Source of the DNA: Chaetoderma sp. LZ-2023a
Lineage: Eukaryota > Mollusca > Caudofoveata > Chaetodermatida > Chaetodermatidae
Length of the DNA stretch: 64,000 bases
Assembly: GCA_034401795.1 (NCBI GenBank)
Contig: CM067359.1
Location: 141,919,136 to 141,983,135, forward strand
Reading direction: 5' to 3'
The position numbers and the translations under genes were made by a program. Shown in pieces: positions 33,321 to 44,798 of the stretch. How positions within the stretch are numbered: the first letter of the stretch is position 1; the number at the start of each line of letters is the position of its first letter. The notes below the pieces were generated by a model, which saw only the letters and a list, made by a program, of their open reading frames with translations, had not been told where the DNA came from and did not search any database.

Positions 33321-33414
33321 AAGGGTTAAGCAGTCAGGTAATTTTACCATTCTACATAATTGATGAATCTGATTCATCAGTTGTACGAATTGTATGTCTT
33401 AACTCTGTAATAAA

Positions 33415-33600
33415 CATTCTGTTGAATATTTCGAAACTAATTTGACCTGAGTCAAATTAGTTTCAAAATATTCAACAGGTCAGCTGTATAGTTACCATGA
33501 AATTGAGATTCAGGGAATTCAGAATTCAAAGTATATACATCGATCCCAACATGCGCAAAGCATGGGCCACGTCTAAGTAGATATCGGCAGGGTATAGCTA
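33415..33600. repeat. Foldback repeat type 2, near-perfect hairpin
   Basis: CTGTTGAATATTTCGAAACT…GACC and GAGTCAAATTAGTTTCAAAA…ACAG (33419-33480) form an almost spacer-less hairpin. The reverse-oriented body (CAGGGAATTCAGAATTC, CATGCGCAAAGCATGGG) follows. Confidence 0.7.
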
Positions 33601-34029
33601 AACAAGTGGTGCAGCCAGGGGGAGCGAGGTCTAAAAAGGCGCCACCCCACTTGAGCGACGACTAAAAAGCATACCAATTAGGCATCGGAATCTGCTTAAA
33701 TTTGTTTAATAAAGAGAAAATAGGATCCCAGCATCGCCAATTATTTTATTCTACCGAGAAAGTAGCGTGTATTCTACTATTCTTTGTCTTGATGTAGCAT
33801 AATTAAAACAAAAAGTCTCAACAAAGCAATGAACAAGCATGACTAGAAGACATTAACAACACCGTAAATTCAGATAGATTTAATTTTCAATGTAGATTAA
33901 CTTGTTAAAGATAGCTTGGGAGTTGAGACGTCCAGAAACTTGTATGTGTTACGGACATGATTTAGGCGCCACATTTGGGAAGATTGGCTCAGGGTGAGTG
34001 AACAAACCCCCTGCTCCCCCCTGGCCATG
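33601..34029. other. USP5 intron with no recognised feature
   Basis: Unique-looking DNA between the 34213-34270 and 32379-32501 exons. No coding or repeat structure is recognised. Confidence 0.4.
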
Positions 34030-34120
34030 CTACTGAGCTAAAAGTGGATTCATCCATTCTTGGATGACAGGATGCTGGATGTCAATCATGCCATTAGGAT
34101 CTAAGTCAATCCATTCTCCA
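34030..34120 (-). other. Possible alternative terminal exon (unrecognised)
   Basis: After an AG (TTATGCAAAG) at 34121 the sense strand encodes GEWIDLDPNGMIDIQHPVIQ then EWMNPLLAQ-stop. Splicing from the 34213 donor would be in frame (AT|T = Ile). I do not recognise the peptide, and it is not in the USP5 family pattern. It may be an alternative 3' exon, a relic of another gene, or chance. Confidence 0.25.
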
Positions 34121-34212
34121 CTTTGCATAAGGTGTGACAAAAATGAAAGAATAAAATAATTACAACGTCATATTTCTGATAAAATTTATAAACCTAGCAT
34201 AGCAGTACTTAC

Positions 34213-34270
34213 ATTTTCTTGCCTTCTGCCTCCAACTGAGCCTTCTTTGTTTCATATGCATCAACATCAT
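34213..34270 (-). CDS. USP5: USP5 exon, acidic/basic linker before the catalytic C-terminal half
   Basis: A donor GTAAGT follows 34213. The likely acceptor is CCAATGAAG before 34270, with a pyrimidine-rich stretch upstream. The 58-nt exon encodes DVDAYETKKAQLEAEGKK, like the charged helix of USP5 (…YEEKK.QAE.EK…) that precedes ELVR. Phase fits the 32379-32501 exon (AT|A). The acceptor is weaker than the others, so the exact start is uncertain. Confidence 0.75.
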
Positions 34271-34664
34271 CTTCATTGGAAATAAAAAGATGAAATGAAT
34301 AGGAAAAGTAATTGGTATGCTGAATTGCAACAAAGCAAAGAAACTGTTATCATTTATATAACACATATAACTGCTTCTCCTGCAACTGTATCAGTGAGCC
34401 AATTTAACTTTTTAATAGTAAAGCCAGCATAAGACAACTTCTACAGTGTTCCGGATAAAGGTACAGCCAGAGGAAATTTTTTGAGAATTTACCAGATACC
34501 AGAGCCAATCATTCCAGTAATAAAGATGCTAGTCTTCGTATGTCCTGCAAATGGTCATTGACTAAACATATATGTTTGATTTTCTGGACTAATCAGGACC
34601 ATTAGAGAATAAATGGAGAAATCCAGCTGTAGCTTTGTCCCACCTATCTTTAGCTAAGCTCCAT

Positions 34665-34820
34665 TCAAACAATGCCTGTGTTGGAATCGATCGATCCCTG
34701 AACTCCCTCACTATCAATTTCCAGAAGACTACACAAGTAAGCTGTTGAATATTTTGAAACTAATTCGACTGCAGCAACAGCGCCCAGTCAAATTAGTTTC
34801 AAAATTTTCAACAGCATGTT
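34665..34820. repeat. Foldback repeat type 2
   Basis: GCTAAGCTCCATTCAAAC, TGTTGGAATCGATCGATCC, TTCCAGAAGACTACAC, then GCTGTTGAATATTTTGAAAC / GTTTCAAAATTTTCAACAGC. It ends just before copy F. Confidence 0.7.
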
Positions 34821-34877
34821 TATTAATTAAACAGTAGACTAAAAAAAGCATCCGCTTTTGTTTCTAAGAGAATTGTT

Positions 34878-35038
34878 AATACTTACCAGATGTACTATTA
34901 TGATAATGTCTATTATCTAGTCTAGCTCAAAATAAACAAATAAAACTCCGTACTCTCCATGGTCCTGCTCATACTGTGTCCGGGAATTACCATAGACCCA
35001 GGTACCGAGTCAATTCCCAATCACAGTCAGATTCGTCT
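34878..35038. repeat. Left inverted terminal repeat, copy F
   Basis: AATACTTACCAGATGTACTA to AATCACAGTCAGATTCGTC, closely like 4642-4801 of copy A and complementary to 41296-41457. Confidence 0.92.
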
Positions 35039-35106
35039 TATATTTGTCATGACAAATGACGAAAGCAGCTCAGCCTCACCTCAGCGAGGTGGCTGAGGCA
35101 GGCCAT

Positions 35107-35202
35107 AGTACATCTGGTAAGTATTAACAATTCTCGTAGAAACAAAAGCGGATGCTTTTTTTATTCTACTTCGAATAATACTTACCAGATGTACTATTAT
35201 GA
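35107..35202. repeat. Internal complementary region, copy F
   Basis: GTAAGTATTAACAATTCTCG complements the left tip, TTCTACTTCGAATAATAC the right tip; the join is at GCTTTTTTTATTC. Confidence 0.9.
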
Positions 35203-35819
35203 CAGACTCCGGATTTCGACAGCCAAGAAACTCCAGTGGGAAGGAGGTGAGGCTCGAAACAGCTCTCAACTACCATTCAACAGAGAAGGTTGTGAAGAGA
35301 CAGGAACCCCAGCATACGCTTGGGTTCCGCCATCTGGCTCATAGAGTGCTAAACTTTCATGGTCTAGTCCGCGGCCATCAAACCCCCCTCATTTGTCCGC
35401 ACAAATTACAGAGGGCTGTCAAAAGGGGAGGCAACACCCACCAGACCCGGGTCAGCGTCAAGTCTCAGCTAAGGCAGTCCAGGAGAGTGCAAAGAAGCTA
35501 CTAAAACTTCTAATTTTGAAAAAACTATCAGTATAGCCATTAGATTTTCAAATTTGAATGAGTCTATTGTCTGTTGCAATCAATAAGATACTCTTGAACC
35601 AGACTTTTACCTAATCAGTCTGGGAATTCGACTGTAAGTAAATTAATATTGGTCACTTAAACTAAGAACACGCACCATTTTGAGATTTGGTCTTTATTGA
35701 TTATCGCAGGAGCTTCACCCAATCCACGGTCATTCACAGATCATGTGCATCACCAGTGCCAGTGCCTATGGAAGAACCCTACGATGTGTGTGTAAACAGT
35801 GGTCGGACGTGGCTTTAAG

Positions 35820-36932
35820 TGAGATTCGGTAAATTGGTGACGGCTACCGGATTAAGTGTGCTGTAGATATCGCGAAGGTAGAAATCAGTAAATGACGACT
35901 CGGCATGCCATTGTGCTACAGACATCACCGCCTCTAAAGAGACACCCTTATAAAGGGCAGATGATTCTGCTAGTGTTCACACTTGATGGGCGTTCGCACG
36001 ATAAATCTGCTTTCTGTTGCGATTTTATGTGACATCTGAATAACATTGACTATCCAACGAGAAATGGTGTCTTTCGAGGCGCAAAGATGAGGAGCTTTGA
36101 GACACAACCACAGAGATTTCGGGTCATCTCTCCTATCGTTAGTACATTTCTTATACATTGTCAGACATCTGACAGGACACCAAGCAGAAGAGCTTGGGTC
36201 ATGTCTAACTAAACTTGGCAAATTGATCGGCTGTCCTGGATATTTAAGTGACTGATTCTTTGCCAGGAAACAAAGACAACGACAAAACAGTCTTGTTTGG
36301 CAGAAAGCGCATGAATTTTGCTTCTCCTTCTCACCAATGCTGCCGCAACCAAGAAAACTGGCTCAATAGTTCAGTTTAATATCTATAGATCTAATTGGTT
36401 CAAAGGGAACATGCCCTAAAACCTGTAGAACAGGAGATAGATTCCATGCTGGGATAGGAATTGGCTGTCTAGGTCGCAGATTGCTCATTCTTTTAATAAC
36501 TTCATTTAAAGTGTCATTCTCCACTCCAGACTGGGAATGACTGAAGCTAATGCGGACTTATATGCGGCTAGGGTTGAAGACACTACATGTAGTTTGTCAA
36601 CCTCGCATAAATGACAGATAAAATCTGCTACGTGTTGAACAGTTGCAGAAAAGGGATTAATATCTCTTCCCTTACACCAGTCTGCAAATTTGTTGATTCT
36701 ATAATTATATGTTCTGGTGGTTGACCCCCTTCTGGCTGACGCGACAAACTTCGCTGCTTGCTCAGAAAAGCCACCCTCAATTGCTCGCTGCTTGATAACA
36801 ACCATACAGTCAATTGGAATATTTTCTGGTCTGTCATGGAGATACAGACCTTTGTTCTGAGAAATCAGATCCCTTCTGACTGGAAGAGGGATTGAATTGC
36901 AGACCAGAAGGTCCAGCAGATCTGTAACACAT
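35820..36932 (-). pseudogene. Tyrosine recombinase, DIRS copy F
   Basis: A candidate Met (PIMCYR) is at 36932. The N-terminal half reads IDCMVVIKQRAIEGGF and TYNYRINKFADWC. Later parts are in several frames (HDPSSSAWCPVRCL, LWLCLKAPHLCASKDTISRW). The HxxR box is HQV-stop: the catalytic Arg codon, CGA in copy A, is TGA at 35977-35979. Confidence 0.85.
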
Positions 36933-38690
36933 GATCGGCCTGGCCAATGAGGAGCGATCAGTATTACTTGGCATATGGCCTCTTTTATTTGCCAGAACTT
37001 TTGGGATGAGAATCGCTGGAGGATACACGTACACATACACTCCTCTCCAACTTATCGCCAGTGCGTCCACTGCTAGAGCTAGTGGGTCCGGGATTGGCGA
37101 CACATATGTGACTATCTTTGCGTTTCCTTTCATCGCAAATAGATCCACATTTGGCTTGCCCCAATGTTTGAATAGAACCTCCGCTACTGATTGGTTGAGC
37201 TGCCACTCCGTGGGTTGACAAATCGCCCTTCGACTGAGAGCATCCGCTAGGATGTTCAATCCTCCTGAAATGTGTGCTGCCTGAAGAATAACATTCCTCT
37301 CTCAGCACCACAGTAGAAGGTTCCATATCATCATACACAACTCCGGTGATCTCATCCCGCCTTGGCAGTTCAGATAAGACACCACTGTGGAGTTGTCTGT
37401 CCTTATTAGGACAAACTTGTCTCGGATTAGTCTCGAAATTTCGAAGTGCTAATGCCACTGCTAATAATTCGAGTACATTTATGTGTTTCTGCGCATTGGT
37501 CTGATCCCATTCCCCTGACACTGACAGATTGTCCAATACTGCTCCCCAACCCGTCGTCGACGCATCTGTGAAGATGGACATCTGCGGTTGAGGAGGTTGT
37601 AGATGAACACCTCGCAGGAGATTCTGTTCTGATTACCACTAGTGAAGATGGAATATCAATGGTTCTTTTACTGGAATCCTCAGAGATAACGGATCCGTTC
37701 TCTGAGACCAGAATGACATTAAGTACACCTGAATCAGCCTGCGCCCGAGTGCCACATAAGGAACTACCTACTAGTCAACCCAGTATTCTGAGAAATTGAC
37801 GCGCCGTCAGATAGGCTCCTAGAGAAATTGACCCCAGAACTGCAATCAAGCTCTTGACTCTGCTTTCCGCCGGAAATGCCCCAGAGATTGAAAAGAATTC
37901 CCAAATATGCAAACTCCTGGAATGAAGTCAATTCTGATTTCTCTAGATTCACAATCCATCCTAGGTCCTTTAATAAGGCCAGGATTACCTGAAGATTGTT
38001 GCGCAGAGTGACTGCCTTCAACAGCCAGTCATCTATGTAAGTATGAACAGCTATGTTTCTCCTGCGAAGATAAGAAGTCATGGCAAGAAACACTTTGGTG
38101 AAGACCCTCGGGGCTGTGGTCAGACCGAACGGTAACGTATTGAACTCCCAGACATTGTCTTGGAACGCAAAGCTAAGGTATTTCTGAAAAGGAATTGACA
38201 TTCGAATATGAAAGTATGCGTCCTTCAGATCTATTGATACTGCCAACATTCCTTTTCTCAGCCTTGTCATCACCACGCCACAGTCTCCATCTTAAATTTT
38301 GGTGAAAGAATGAATTTGAGGTTGAGAATCGGTCTCCAACCTCCGGTGCATTTCGGAACGAGGGAAATTATCGAAAAGAGGCCCACGGAGGACTGATTGC
38401 GGACTAAATGAATCGCATTCTTCCATTGAAGATCTTTGATTTCTGAGCAAATGACATCTAGACGATCGGATTCCCTGGGAACGGGACTCCATACAGGAGT
38501 CGAAGTTAACGGAACTAACGATTGACGGATGAGCCAGTCCAGTTTGTAGCCGTTTCTTAGCCAATGACAGACTAAACATTATTGCATGACCTGTTCCCAC
38601 TGGTTTGAGAACAGCTGAAGTCTGCCTCCGGCGGAAGGAATCTGCATACACCTCGCAGTCGCTGTTACGTGACAAGACATTAATTCGTTT
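36834..38690 (-). pseudogene. RT-RNase H, DIRS copy F, frameshifted
   Basis: RT motifs LAVSIDLKDAYFHIRM, LPFGLTTAPRVFTKV and an intact HTYIDDWLLKA are in one frame (38276 to about 37764). RNase H follows in others (IFTDASTTGWGAVLDN, LLAVALALRNF, NILADALSRR). The post-RNase H domain reads NVDLFAMKGNAKIVTYVSP and YVYPPAILIPKVL. The three-residue GNP insertion seen in copy A is absent. Several frame changes prevent a continuous protein. Confidence 0.86.
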
Positions 38691-38777
38691 TGGTGAAGAT
38701 CCTCGACTCCCTGCATTCCTGGCGCCACCGGTACGGGTCTCGCCGGAAGGCAGTCAGGACCATCCCCCATGGCCACC

Positions 38778-40636
38778 TCACCAGTTTCTTGGAATATGAC
38801 GGCCCGGAACTGCCACCACAGCTATCCTTACGGTACCGCAGCATCCCGAGCAGCCATCCTTCCTGTCGTCTTCATACAGCCTCTTATTAGAGGACCTATA
38901 TGATGACGAATGGCCAGGTCCTTGAGAAACGGATGCCTGATGGGTATCACAGCCAGACAGATGGAAGGGTGATCTTTGCCGTTGCCTCTCCTGCTCCTGA
39001 CGGTGCTGCTTATACGACTGCTGCGGCCAAGTCCTTTTCGTCGACTTCCACGACTTGCCAACGACCTCCTGTTCTGCAACCATGGATGCAACCTTGGAGA
39101 GAGATTGCTTTGCAGAGCCGCCAAACAAGCCCGGACCAATGAATGGCGTAGGAGACAAAGCAGCCCTCATCTCTGGTCCTGGTTCTACGCAATCGAGAAC
39201 CATTCTCCTCCGCTCCGCCAATGATCTAGTGATCACCCTGGCCAGGCAATCCTGGGATAAGCGCATGGTGTCCCGGATAACTCCAGGAGCAGCCTCTGGC
39301 ACTTCCCTCCCCCCTTCCACCACGCAGGTCAGCATCCCCTTCAAGACGGTACAGCCATGGGAGAGAGCAGCCCTACCCGCTCTCGGCGCATCCTCAATAA
39401 GCGTTAGCTCATTAAAGGCATCTTTATTAGTCTGAGAAACCAAGGGATGCCCCAACTAATGGCCTATTCAGTGCTTCACATTCTCCGACTGAAAGCCGAG
39501 CAACATGGGCATACTGATGATAGGCCTGTTCTGGAAAGCGGACCCTGCTCCTAATCCCCTTAGGGGCCTTGGGTAACGTCTACTCCGGCTGAACAAGATG
39601 GTACGCCGCGACTTCCAAGATGTAAGAAGCCTGACTATCCAAGGGTAGAGTTGGCATGGCTGAAGAGCCAGTCGACAGAGCGCTAGCCGCACGCTCTGAC
39701 ATCCGCTCCATCGCTGGGACCCTTGGTCAGATGCCAACCCAAGATGGTCCGACATCCATCCAAGAACCTGCACCCATTCAGCTTCGGTGCAGAATGATGA
39801 TTCGTCCATTAAAGGACTACCATTTTCATCCTCCTTCTCACCCTTGGATGAGAAGGCCACCGATAACACATGCTGAGAACTACAGACCAAACTTCCAATT
39901 CGAAGCGGGTCCGTGGCTCGACTACTTGCAGCTCCAGTATCTAGCGAATCACCAGATACGGAATCACCACAATCCATCGGCTCCAGCACAGAAGCCGGGA
40001 CTGCGGCCGCTAACACGGCAGGACATGGGACTCCGAGAAGAGCGAACTCTGGATGGCAGATGCCCGACGAAACGTCGACATCTCCACCCGGCTGACAGAT
40101 CCGAACAAAACCCGGGGGTGAGCCGCGGGAAAGGCCGGAATCCGCCAAGTGTGAAAGTTCTGGCATGCCAGAGTCCCCCATCAGGCAAATATCCTCTTCC
40201 TCCTTGAGCCGATGCGAGAGAAAGGTCAGGTGCATGGTCCTCCGCAGAACTGGCTGGACCACCGATAGGTTGTCCTGCACCAGGCTGCATCGAAGGACCA
40301 TGGACTGGAATGACTCAAACTTTGCCTTGAATTGGGCCGCCCAAACACCCAAGGCCGAGTACATCCGCTCATTCAGGCACTCCTCCAGACCTTTAACTGA
40401 CGCCTGATCCATCTTGGCTGCCTTGTCCCTCGCGATTCTCTCCACACGCGCACACCGATCACGACCAAACTCTGCCACTAAGTCCGATGACCACTTTACA
40501 CACACATCGCAAGGACTTCCAACCTTTCACTTGGCACACACAACACAGTGGTGCCCCGCAAACTTCTGCTTCATGAAGCGCGATTGCAGCGGGAACATAA
40601 AGTATCTGGCAGGGCCTTTCCTTGCCCCTTCACCTT
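38778..40636 (-). pseudogene. gag main exon, DIRS copy F
   Basis: The acceptor GTTCGCAG precedes 40636. The start reads DTLCSRCNR then a stop/frameshift before the second Cys cluster (SPCDVCVKW in copy F numbering, near 40505). Helical region ARVERIARDKAAKMDQASVK. C-terminal part: MRLSQDCLARVITRSLAERR, PFIGPGLFGGSAKQSLSKV, a Gln/Arg-rich tail and the end HIPRNW-stop. It is homologous to gag of copy A family 1. Confidence 0.82.
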
Positions 40637-41295
40637 CTGCGAACACAGAATAAGAATTAAAACGCTGCACATGATAAGATGATGATGAGTAATACGCACA
40701 AATTACTTGATTGTAATTTTAAAATTACTTAAAACATTAACTTTCTCTTAAATTAATGATAATCAAGTTCTAGGCAGGAAATATTTGAAAATTTTTAAAG
40801 TGAAAACTTTATAAACACGACTTAGTAATTTACTAAAGTTAAAAAAGCCAAGAAATTAAGACCGATCGCTACCAACACTCTCGACAATGAAGCGAGACTT
40901 AATGGTCGGTTTAAAACTGAGTGCATAGACACGCCAAGCCAAAACAAAACATTAAACATGGGCGGCGCCATCTTGGCTATGGCCGCATCCATCTTGGAAG
41001 AAACCGAGTCGCAAGAGAAATTAACCGAGTACCCGGATAAGACTAAAAAGTTAGCGGGTACCAGAGCGACTCTAACAATGGCTACCATTTTAAAACATTG
41101 CGCCAATTAAAAAATATTTCAAACAAGCATTATGGCATGAATGTATAAATTCTAGATTGATACAACCTGCCTCTGCAATGATTTCCCTTTTCCTTCCATG
41201 ATTGCAGCAACGAAACAGATAGAAACGGCTTAAATCCTCAGAAAATTGCAAATTTTAGAGAGCAAAAAATGTGCGACTAGATTGGAGTGAAAAAT

Positions 41296-41457
41296 AGATG
41301 AATCTGACAGTTGTTGGGAATTGACTCGGTACTTGGAGGCTATGGTAATTCCCGGACACAGTATGGGCAGGACCATGGAGAGTGCGGAGTTTTAATTGTT
41401 TATTTTGAGGTAGACTAGATAACAGACATTATCATAATAGTACATCTGGTAAGTATT
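41296..41457. repeat. Right inverted terminal repeat, copy F
   Basis: AGATGAATCTGACAGTTGTT to CATCTGGTAAGTATT; complement of 34878-35038. Confidence 0.92.
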
Positions 41458-41470
41458 ATTCGAAGTAGAA

Positions 41471-42227
41471 AGCAGCACCTGTAGGTGTGCTGTGGAAGAT
41501 TCTTGCTTTGATCATCCTCTGAGTGATAACCTTACCACTCTGATGTCAATATTCTATCTTTTACTGTGGCAATAGTCATGATAGTAAAGAAACTGGTGAA
41601 CATTTTAAAACAATTTTGCTGGACGACGTTGCCATCTACGTCTTCAACGTAACGTTTCATCAAATTTCTTGAAAAAGAAAAAGAATTCTTATTTTAACTT
41701 AGAAATTTTTTAATTTTGACATCAGAGTGGCAAGGGTTAGTGTTAATTTCAATTAAAGGGGCCATTTACCACAAAAGCCAGATGACATAAGAAATGGCAT
41801 ATCAGTGTATGCATGTGTGCATCCGTGTGTGCGTGCATGCCTGTATGCATGTATGCATCTGTGCGTATGTTAATCTTAATCCATGTTTTAGCAGTGAACT
41901 CATCTTTCTGTACCTTTATTCGTGACTCTGTTCAGTGGAACGTTCAAGCTTAAGCAATACTCTGGTCGTCTTGTATAAGCAACCTTTTTCGATTGGACAC
42001 ATTGCACACGTTCCTCGACCTCAAATTTTAAGCAATCTGTTGGATTCAAAGTACCTCGACTGTTCCTCTGAAAATAGATTTTTACATCACATTTACGGCC
42101 TAGACTATATTTATTGGAATAAAACTAAAAACAAGGAAGGATGAAACATGCAAGGTGAGGACTTTTGTTTGATATTCTTGCAGGTTGTACACCACTCATC
42201 ACACTGACACATTAACCCTTTACTGCC
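41471..42227. other. USP5 intron with no recognised gene
   Basis: It holds an alternating purine-pyrimidine stretch (GTGTGCATCCGTGTGTGCGT and similar, 41810-41875) of the kind that can form Z-DNA, and one short unsupported open frame (41935-42144). No splice-bounded exon is seen. Confidence 0.4.
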
Positions 42228-42810
42228 TGTAATGGTCCAGGCCGCCATGCTCACTCGAGACTGTAACGGCCCAGGCCACCCTGCTCACTTCAGACGGTAA
42301 TGGCCCAGGCCGCCCAGCTCACTAGAGGCAGTAGTGGCCCAGGCCGCCATGCTTACTCCAGACTGTACTGGCACAGGCCGCCGTACTCACTAAAGGCAGT
42401 AACCCGCCATGCTCACTCCAGACTGTAACGGCCCAGGCCGCCATGCTCACTCCAGACTGTAATAACCCAGGCCGCCATGCTTACTCCAGATTGTATTGGC
42501 CAAGGCCGCCGTGCTCACTCCAGACTGTACTGGCCCAGGCCGCCCTGCTCACTCCAGACTGTACTGGCCCAGGCCGCCGTACTCCAGACTGTAATGGCCC
42601 TGGCCGTGTTGCTCACTCCAGACTGTAATAACCCAGGCTGCCCTGCTTACTTCAGACTGTAACGGCCCAGGCTGCCGTGCTCACTCCAGACCGTAATGGC
42701 GCAGGCCGCCCTGCTCACTCCAGACCATAATGGTCCAAGCCAACCTGCTCACTCCAGACTGGCCCAGGCCACCCTGCTCGCTCCAGACTGCAATGGCCAA
42801 GGCCATCTCA
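42228..42810. repeat. 34-bp minisatellite, about 17 units
   Basis: Units such as ATGCTCACTCCAGACTGTAA followed by CGGCCCAGGCCGCC recur every 34 bp (for example 42410, 42444, 42478), with point differences and a few shortened units. It is GC-rich against an AT-rich background. The open frames are artefacts. Confidence 0.95.
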
Positions 42811-43324
42811 TACATTACCAACGGCAATGATAACAGAATCTTTCCTGGAAGAGTATTATCCCTTAGCTGCTAGCCATCTGTGTTATGCAGGCATACTTGT
42901 GTGGTGAAATATGGTACCGGTATAGGCGTTGACGTTATTTTATGAAAGGAAGGGGAAAGGGAAATAACAAATTATGTTTATTGGTAATTTCATACAATAT
43001 TAAATAAATTACCACCGGTAAAAAAATAGAAATGAATCAGGATTATTTGAGAAAACGCATTTACTAAATCTTGGAGCGCTTAACTTGGAACCAATTACCG
43101 ACATAGCTGCTGCTTCGCACTCCACTGTGTGTCAACTGTGTGTGCAGGTATAACGCGTACTCGAAAATAAAAAAAGTAAACTTGAATATTGTTTTGTAAG
43201 CGCTACAAATAGTATTCTCTATAGGTGCCGATGTAGAGCGATTAACTCACTACTGTTGATTCACTATCACCCCTTTTGAACACATTATATTTGAAAGTCA
43301 CTTTCTGATGGATGCAACAAGTTG

Positions 43325-43800
43325 TGGTAAAAATGATTTAAACAAGAATTCTGCAGAATTAAATGTCTCGCCTCTCTCCTGTTTGTCACTGTGGCATGGA
43401 CCTTTGAACTTGTGACCTCCATGTTATCATGCTGCTTCCTAAAATTATAGGGAACCATATATCCAAGTTCAGTTGCAATAGGCTTAACAAATCATGAAAT
43501 ATAAGCTGAGAAGTTTTGCTAAACACAAAAACTTAATGTTGAAATAACAGTTCTGTATCAGTCACAGTGACCAGGACCTTTGACCTTGTGACCCCCACAC
43601 CATCATCATGCTGCTTCCTACCATTATAGGTAACCATGTATCCAAGTTTAGTTGCAGTAGGCTTAACCAATACTGAAATATATGCCGAGAAGTTTTGCTA
43701 AACCCAGAACCTTAATGTTGACGTCTCCGCCGCTGCCGTCATCAGAAAGGTGATAATTATGTCTCGCTTTCTGCTTCGCAGGCGAGACAAAAAACACTGC
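43325..43800. repeat. Pearl/Helentron-like repeat, uninterrupted relative of 4165/13684
   Basis: CCTTTGAACTTGTGACCTCC, ATCATGCTGCTTCCTAA, CAGTTGCAATAGGCTTAACA and the second unit from about 43560. It ends CGCCGCTGCCGTC and a hairpin GTCTCGCTTTCTGC/TTC/GCAGGCGAGAC (43759-43792). Confidence 0.7.
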
Positions 43801-43916
43801 TGGTTTCCAGGGTCGCAACATGCTACTTACTGAATATTTTTAAGTTTGTGTGACTGAAAGTATATCCTGTCGCTGGAATAAACGAAATCTAGGATTTCTT
43901 TTTTCACGAGAGAGTT

Positions 43917-44093
43917 GATACTTACCTCCCTAATACTTTTGATATTGCTAAATATCGGCTTTCACTCAATAAACACTCAGATTAAAACAGTTAGGTGCCC
44001 CTACTGGGCAGGGAGTCAGAGCGTAGTCTGGCGGATGCCAGCCCCACCACCGCGCATGCGCAGACTAGCACTTCCTCTGACTAATTTATTGGC
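43917..44093. repeat. Left inverted terminal repeat, copy D
   Basis: ATACTTACCTCCCTAATACT to GACTAATTTATTGGC, complement of 50718-50890. GCGCATGCGC is at 44052-44061. Confidence 0.95.
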
Positions 44094-44163
44094 TGATACA
44101 CATGCAACTATTAAGAGCCTGAAGACCGAGCCTCTGTGGGGTGGAGAGGCCGGGTCCGTATCT

Positions 44164-44262
44164 AGGGAGGTAAGTATCAACTCTCTCGTGAAAAAAGAAA
44201 TCCTAGATTTCGTTTATTTCACATCAAGAGTATACTTACCTCCTTAATACTTTTGATATTGC
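44164..44262. repeat. Internal complementary region, copy D
   Basis: AGGGAGGTAAGTATCAACTC…TAGATTTCGTT complements the left tip and ATTTCACATCAAGAGTATAC complements the right tip. It shows the expected circle junction: right tip GATGTGAA next to left tip ATAAACGAAATC. Confidence 0.93.
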
Positions 44263-44798
44263 CAGAATTCGACAGGGAATTCGGCGGGAGGGAGGCAAGG
44301 TCAAAAGACCAGCTCTTCCCTACACGCTTTCACGCGTTCAAGGCACTTAAACGTCTGAAACTGTGTGAAAACACAGTCAGGATTTGATGAACATCGGCTA
44401 ACACCAACCACTGGATGAGATGACCGAATGTCATATGCGCTTCCCCCCCCCCCCCTCCTTCCTGGGAGGAAGACTAGAATGACCTCAATGTCCCATACGC
44501 TCTCTACGTACCAGTGCCAGGTACTATAGGACAGAGACGAAAAGGCTCCATTTTCGTATACTCTCAATGATGAACCACATCAAAACACAAACCATCACCA
44601 TATTAATAACAAAAAGTAACGTGACAATACAATCAATAATGAACAACACATGAACAAGACTGACCTTGTTGAACCTGGCAGCTGTCATCCTCTTCCCAGT
44701 GGAGAAGACCGATGCAGTCCCAAAAAGTGGTTGTTTCCATTAATTAATTGTGAAGTATATAAGCAATGAGGAAACCCTCCTCAAAAACATATAAGCGA
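44263..44798 (-). other. 3' untranslated region of copy D
   Basis: No coding frame is supported. In sense orientation it has a G13 tract (44443-44455) and a GGGAGGAAG/CTTCCTCCC-type context shared with copies C and E. Confidence 0.5.

Larger units (their letters stand above)
34841..41470 (-). mobile_element. DIRS copy F, family 1, full length, decayed
   Basis: Left tip AAAAAAAGCATCCGC, right tip TATTCGAAGTAGAA. Terminal repeats are at 34878-35038 and 41296-41457, the ICR at 35107-35202. It is 6.63 kb with gag, RT-RNase H and YR in that order on the minus strand. It gives the uninterrupted layout against which chimeric copy A is judged. All genes carry frameshifts or stops. Confidence 0.92.

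Noticed and set aside
41935-42144. 69-codon plus-strand frame between copy F and the minisatellite
   Set aside because: No family pattern, no flanking splice signals, and opposite to USP5.
43915-44247. 110-codon plus-strand frame across the left end of copy D
   Set aside because: Runs through the terminal repeat and ICR; no homology and wrong strand.
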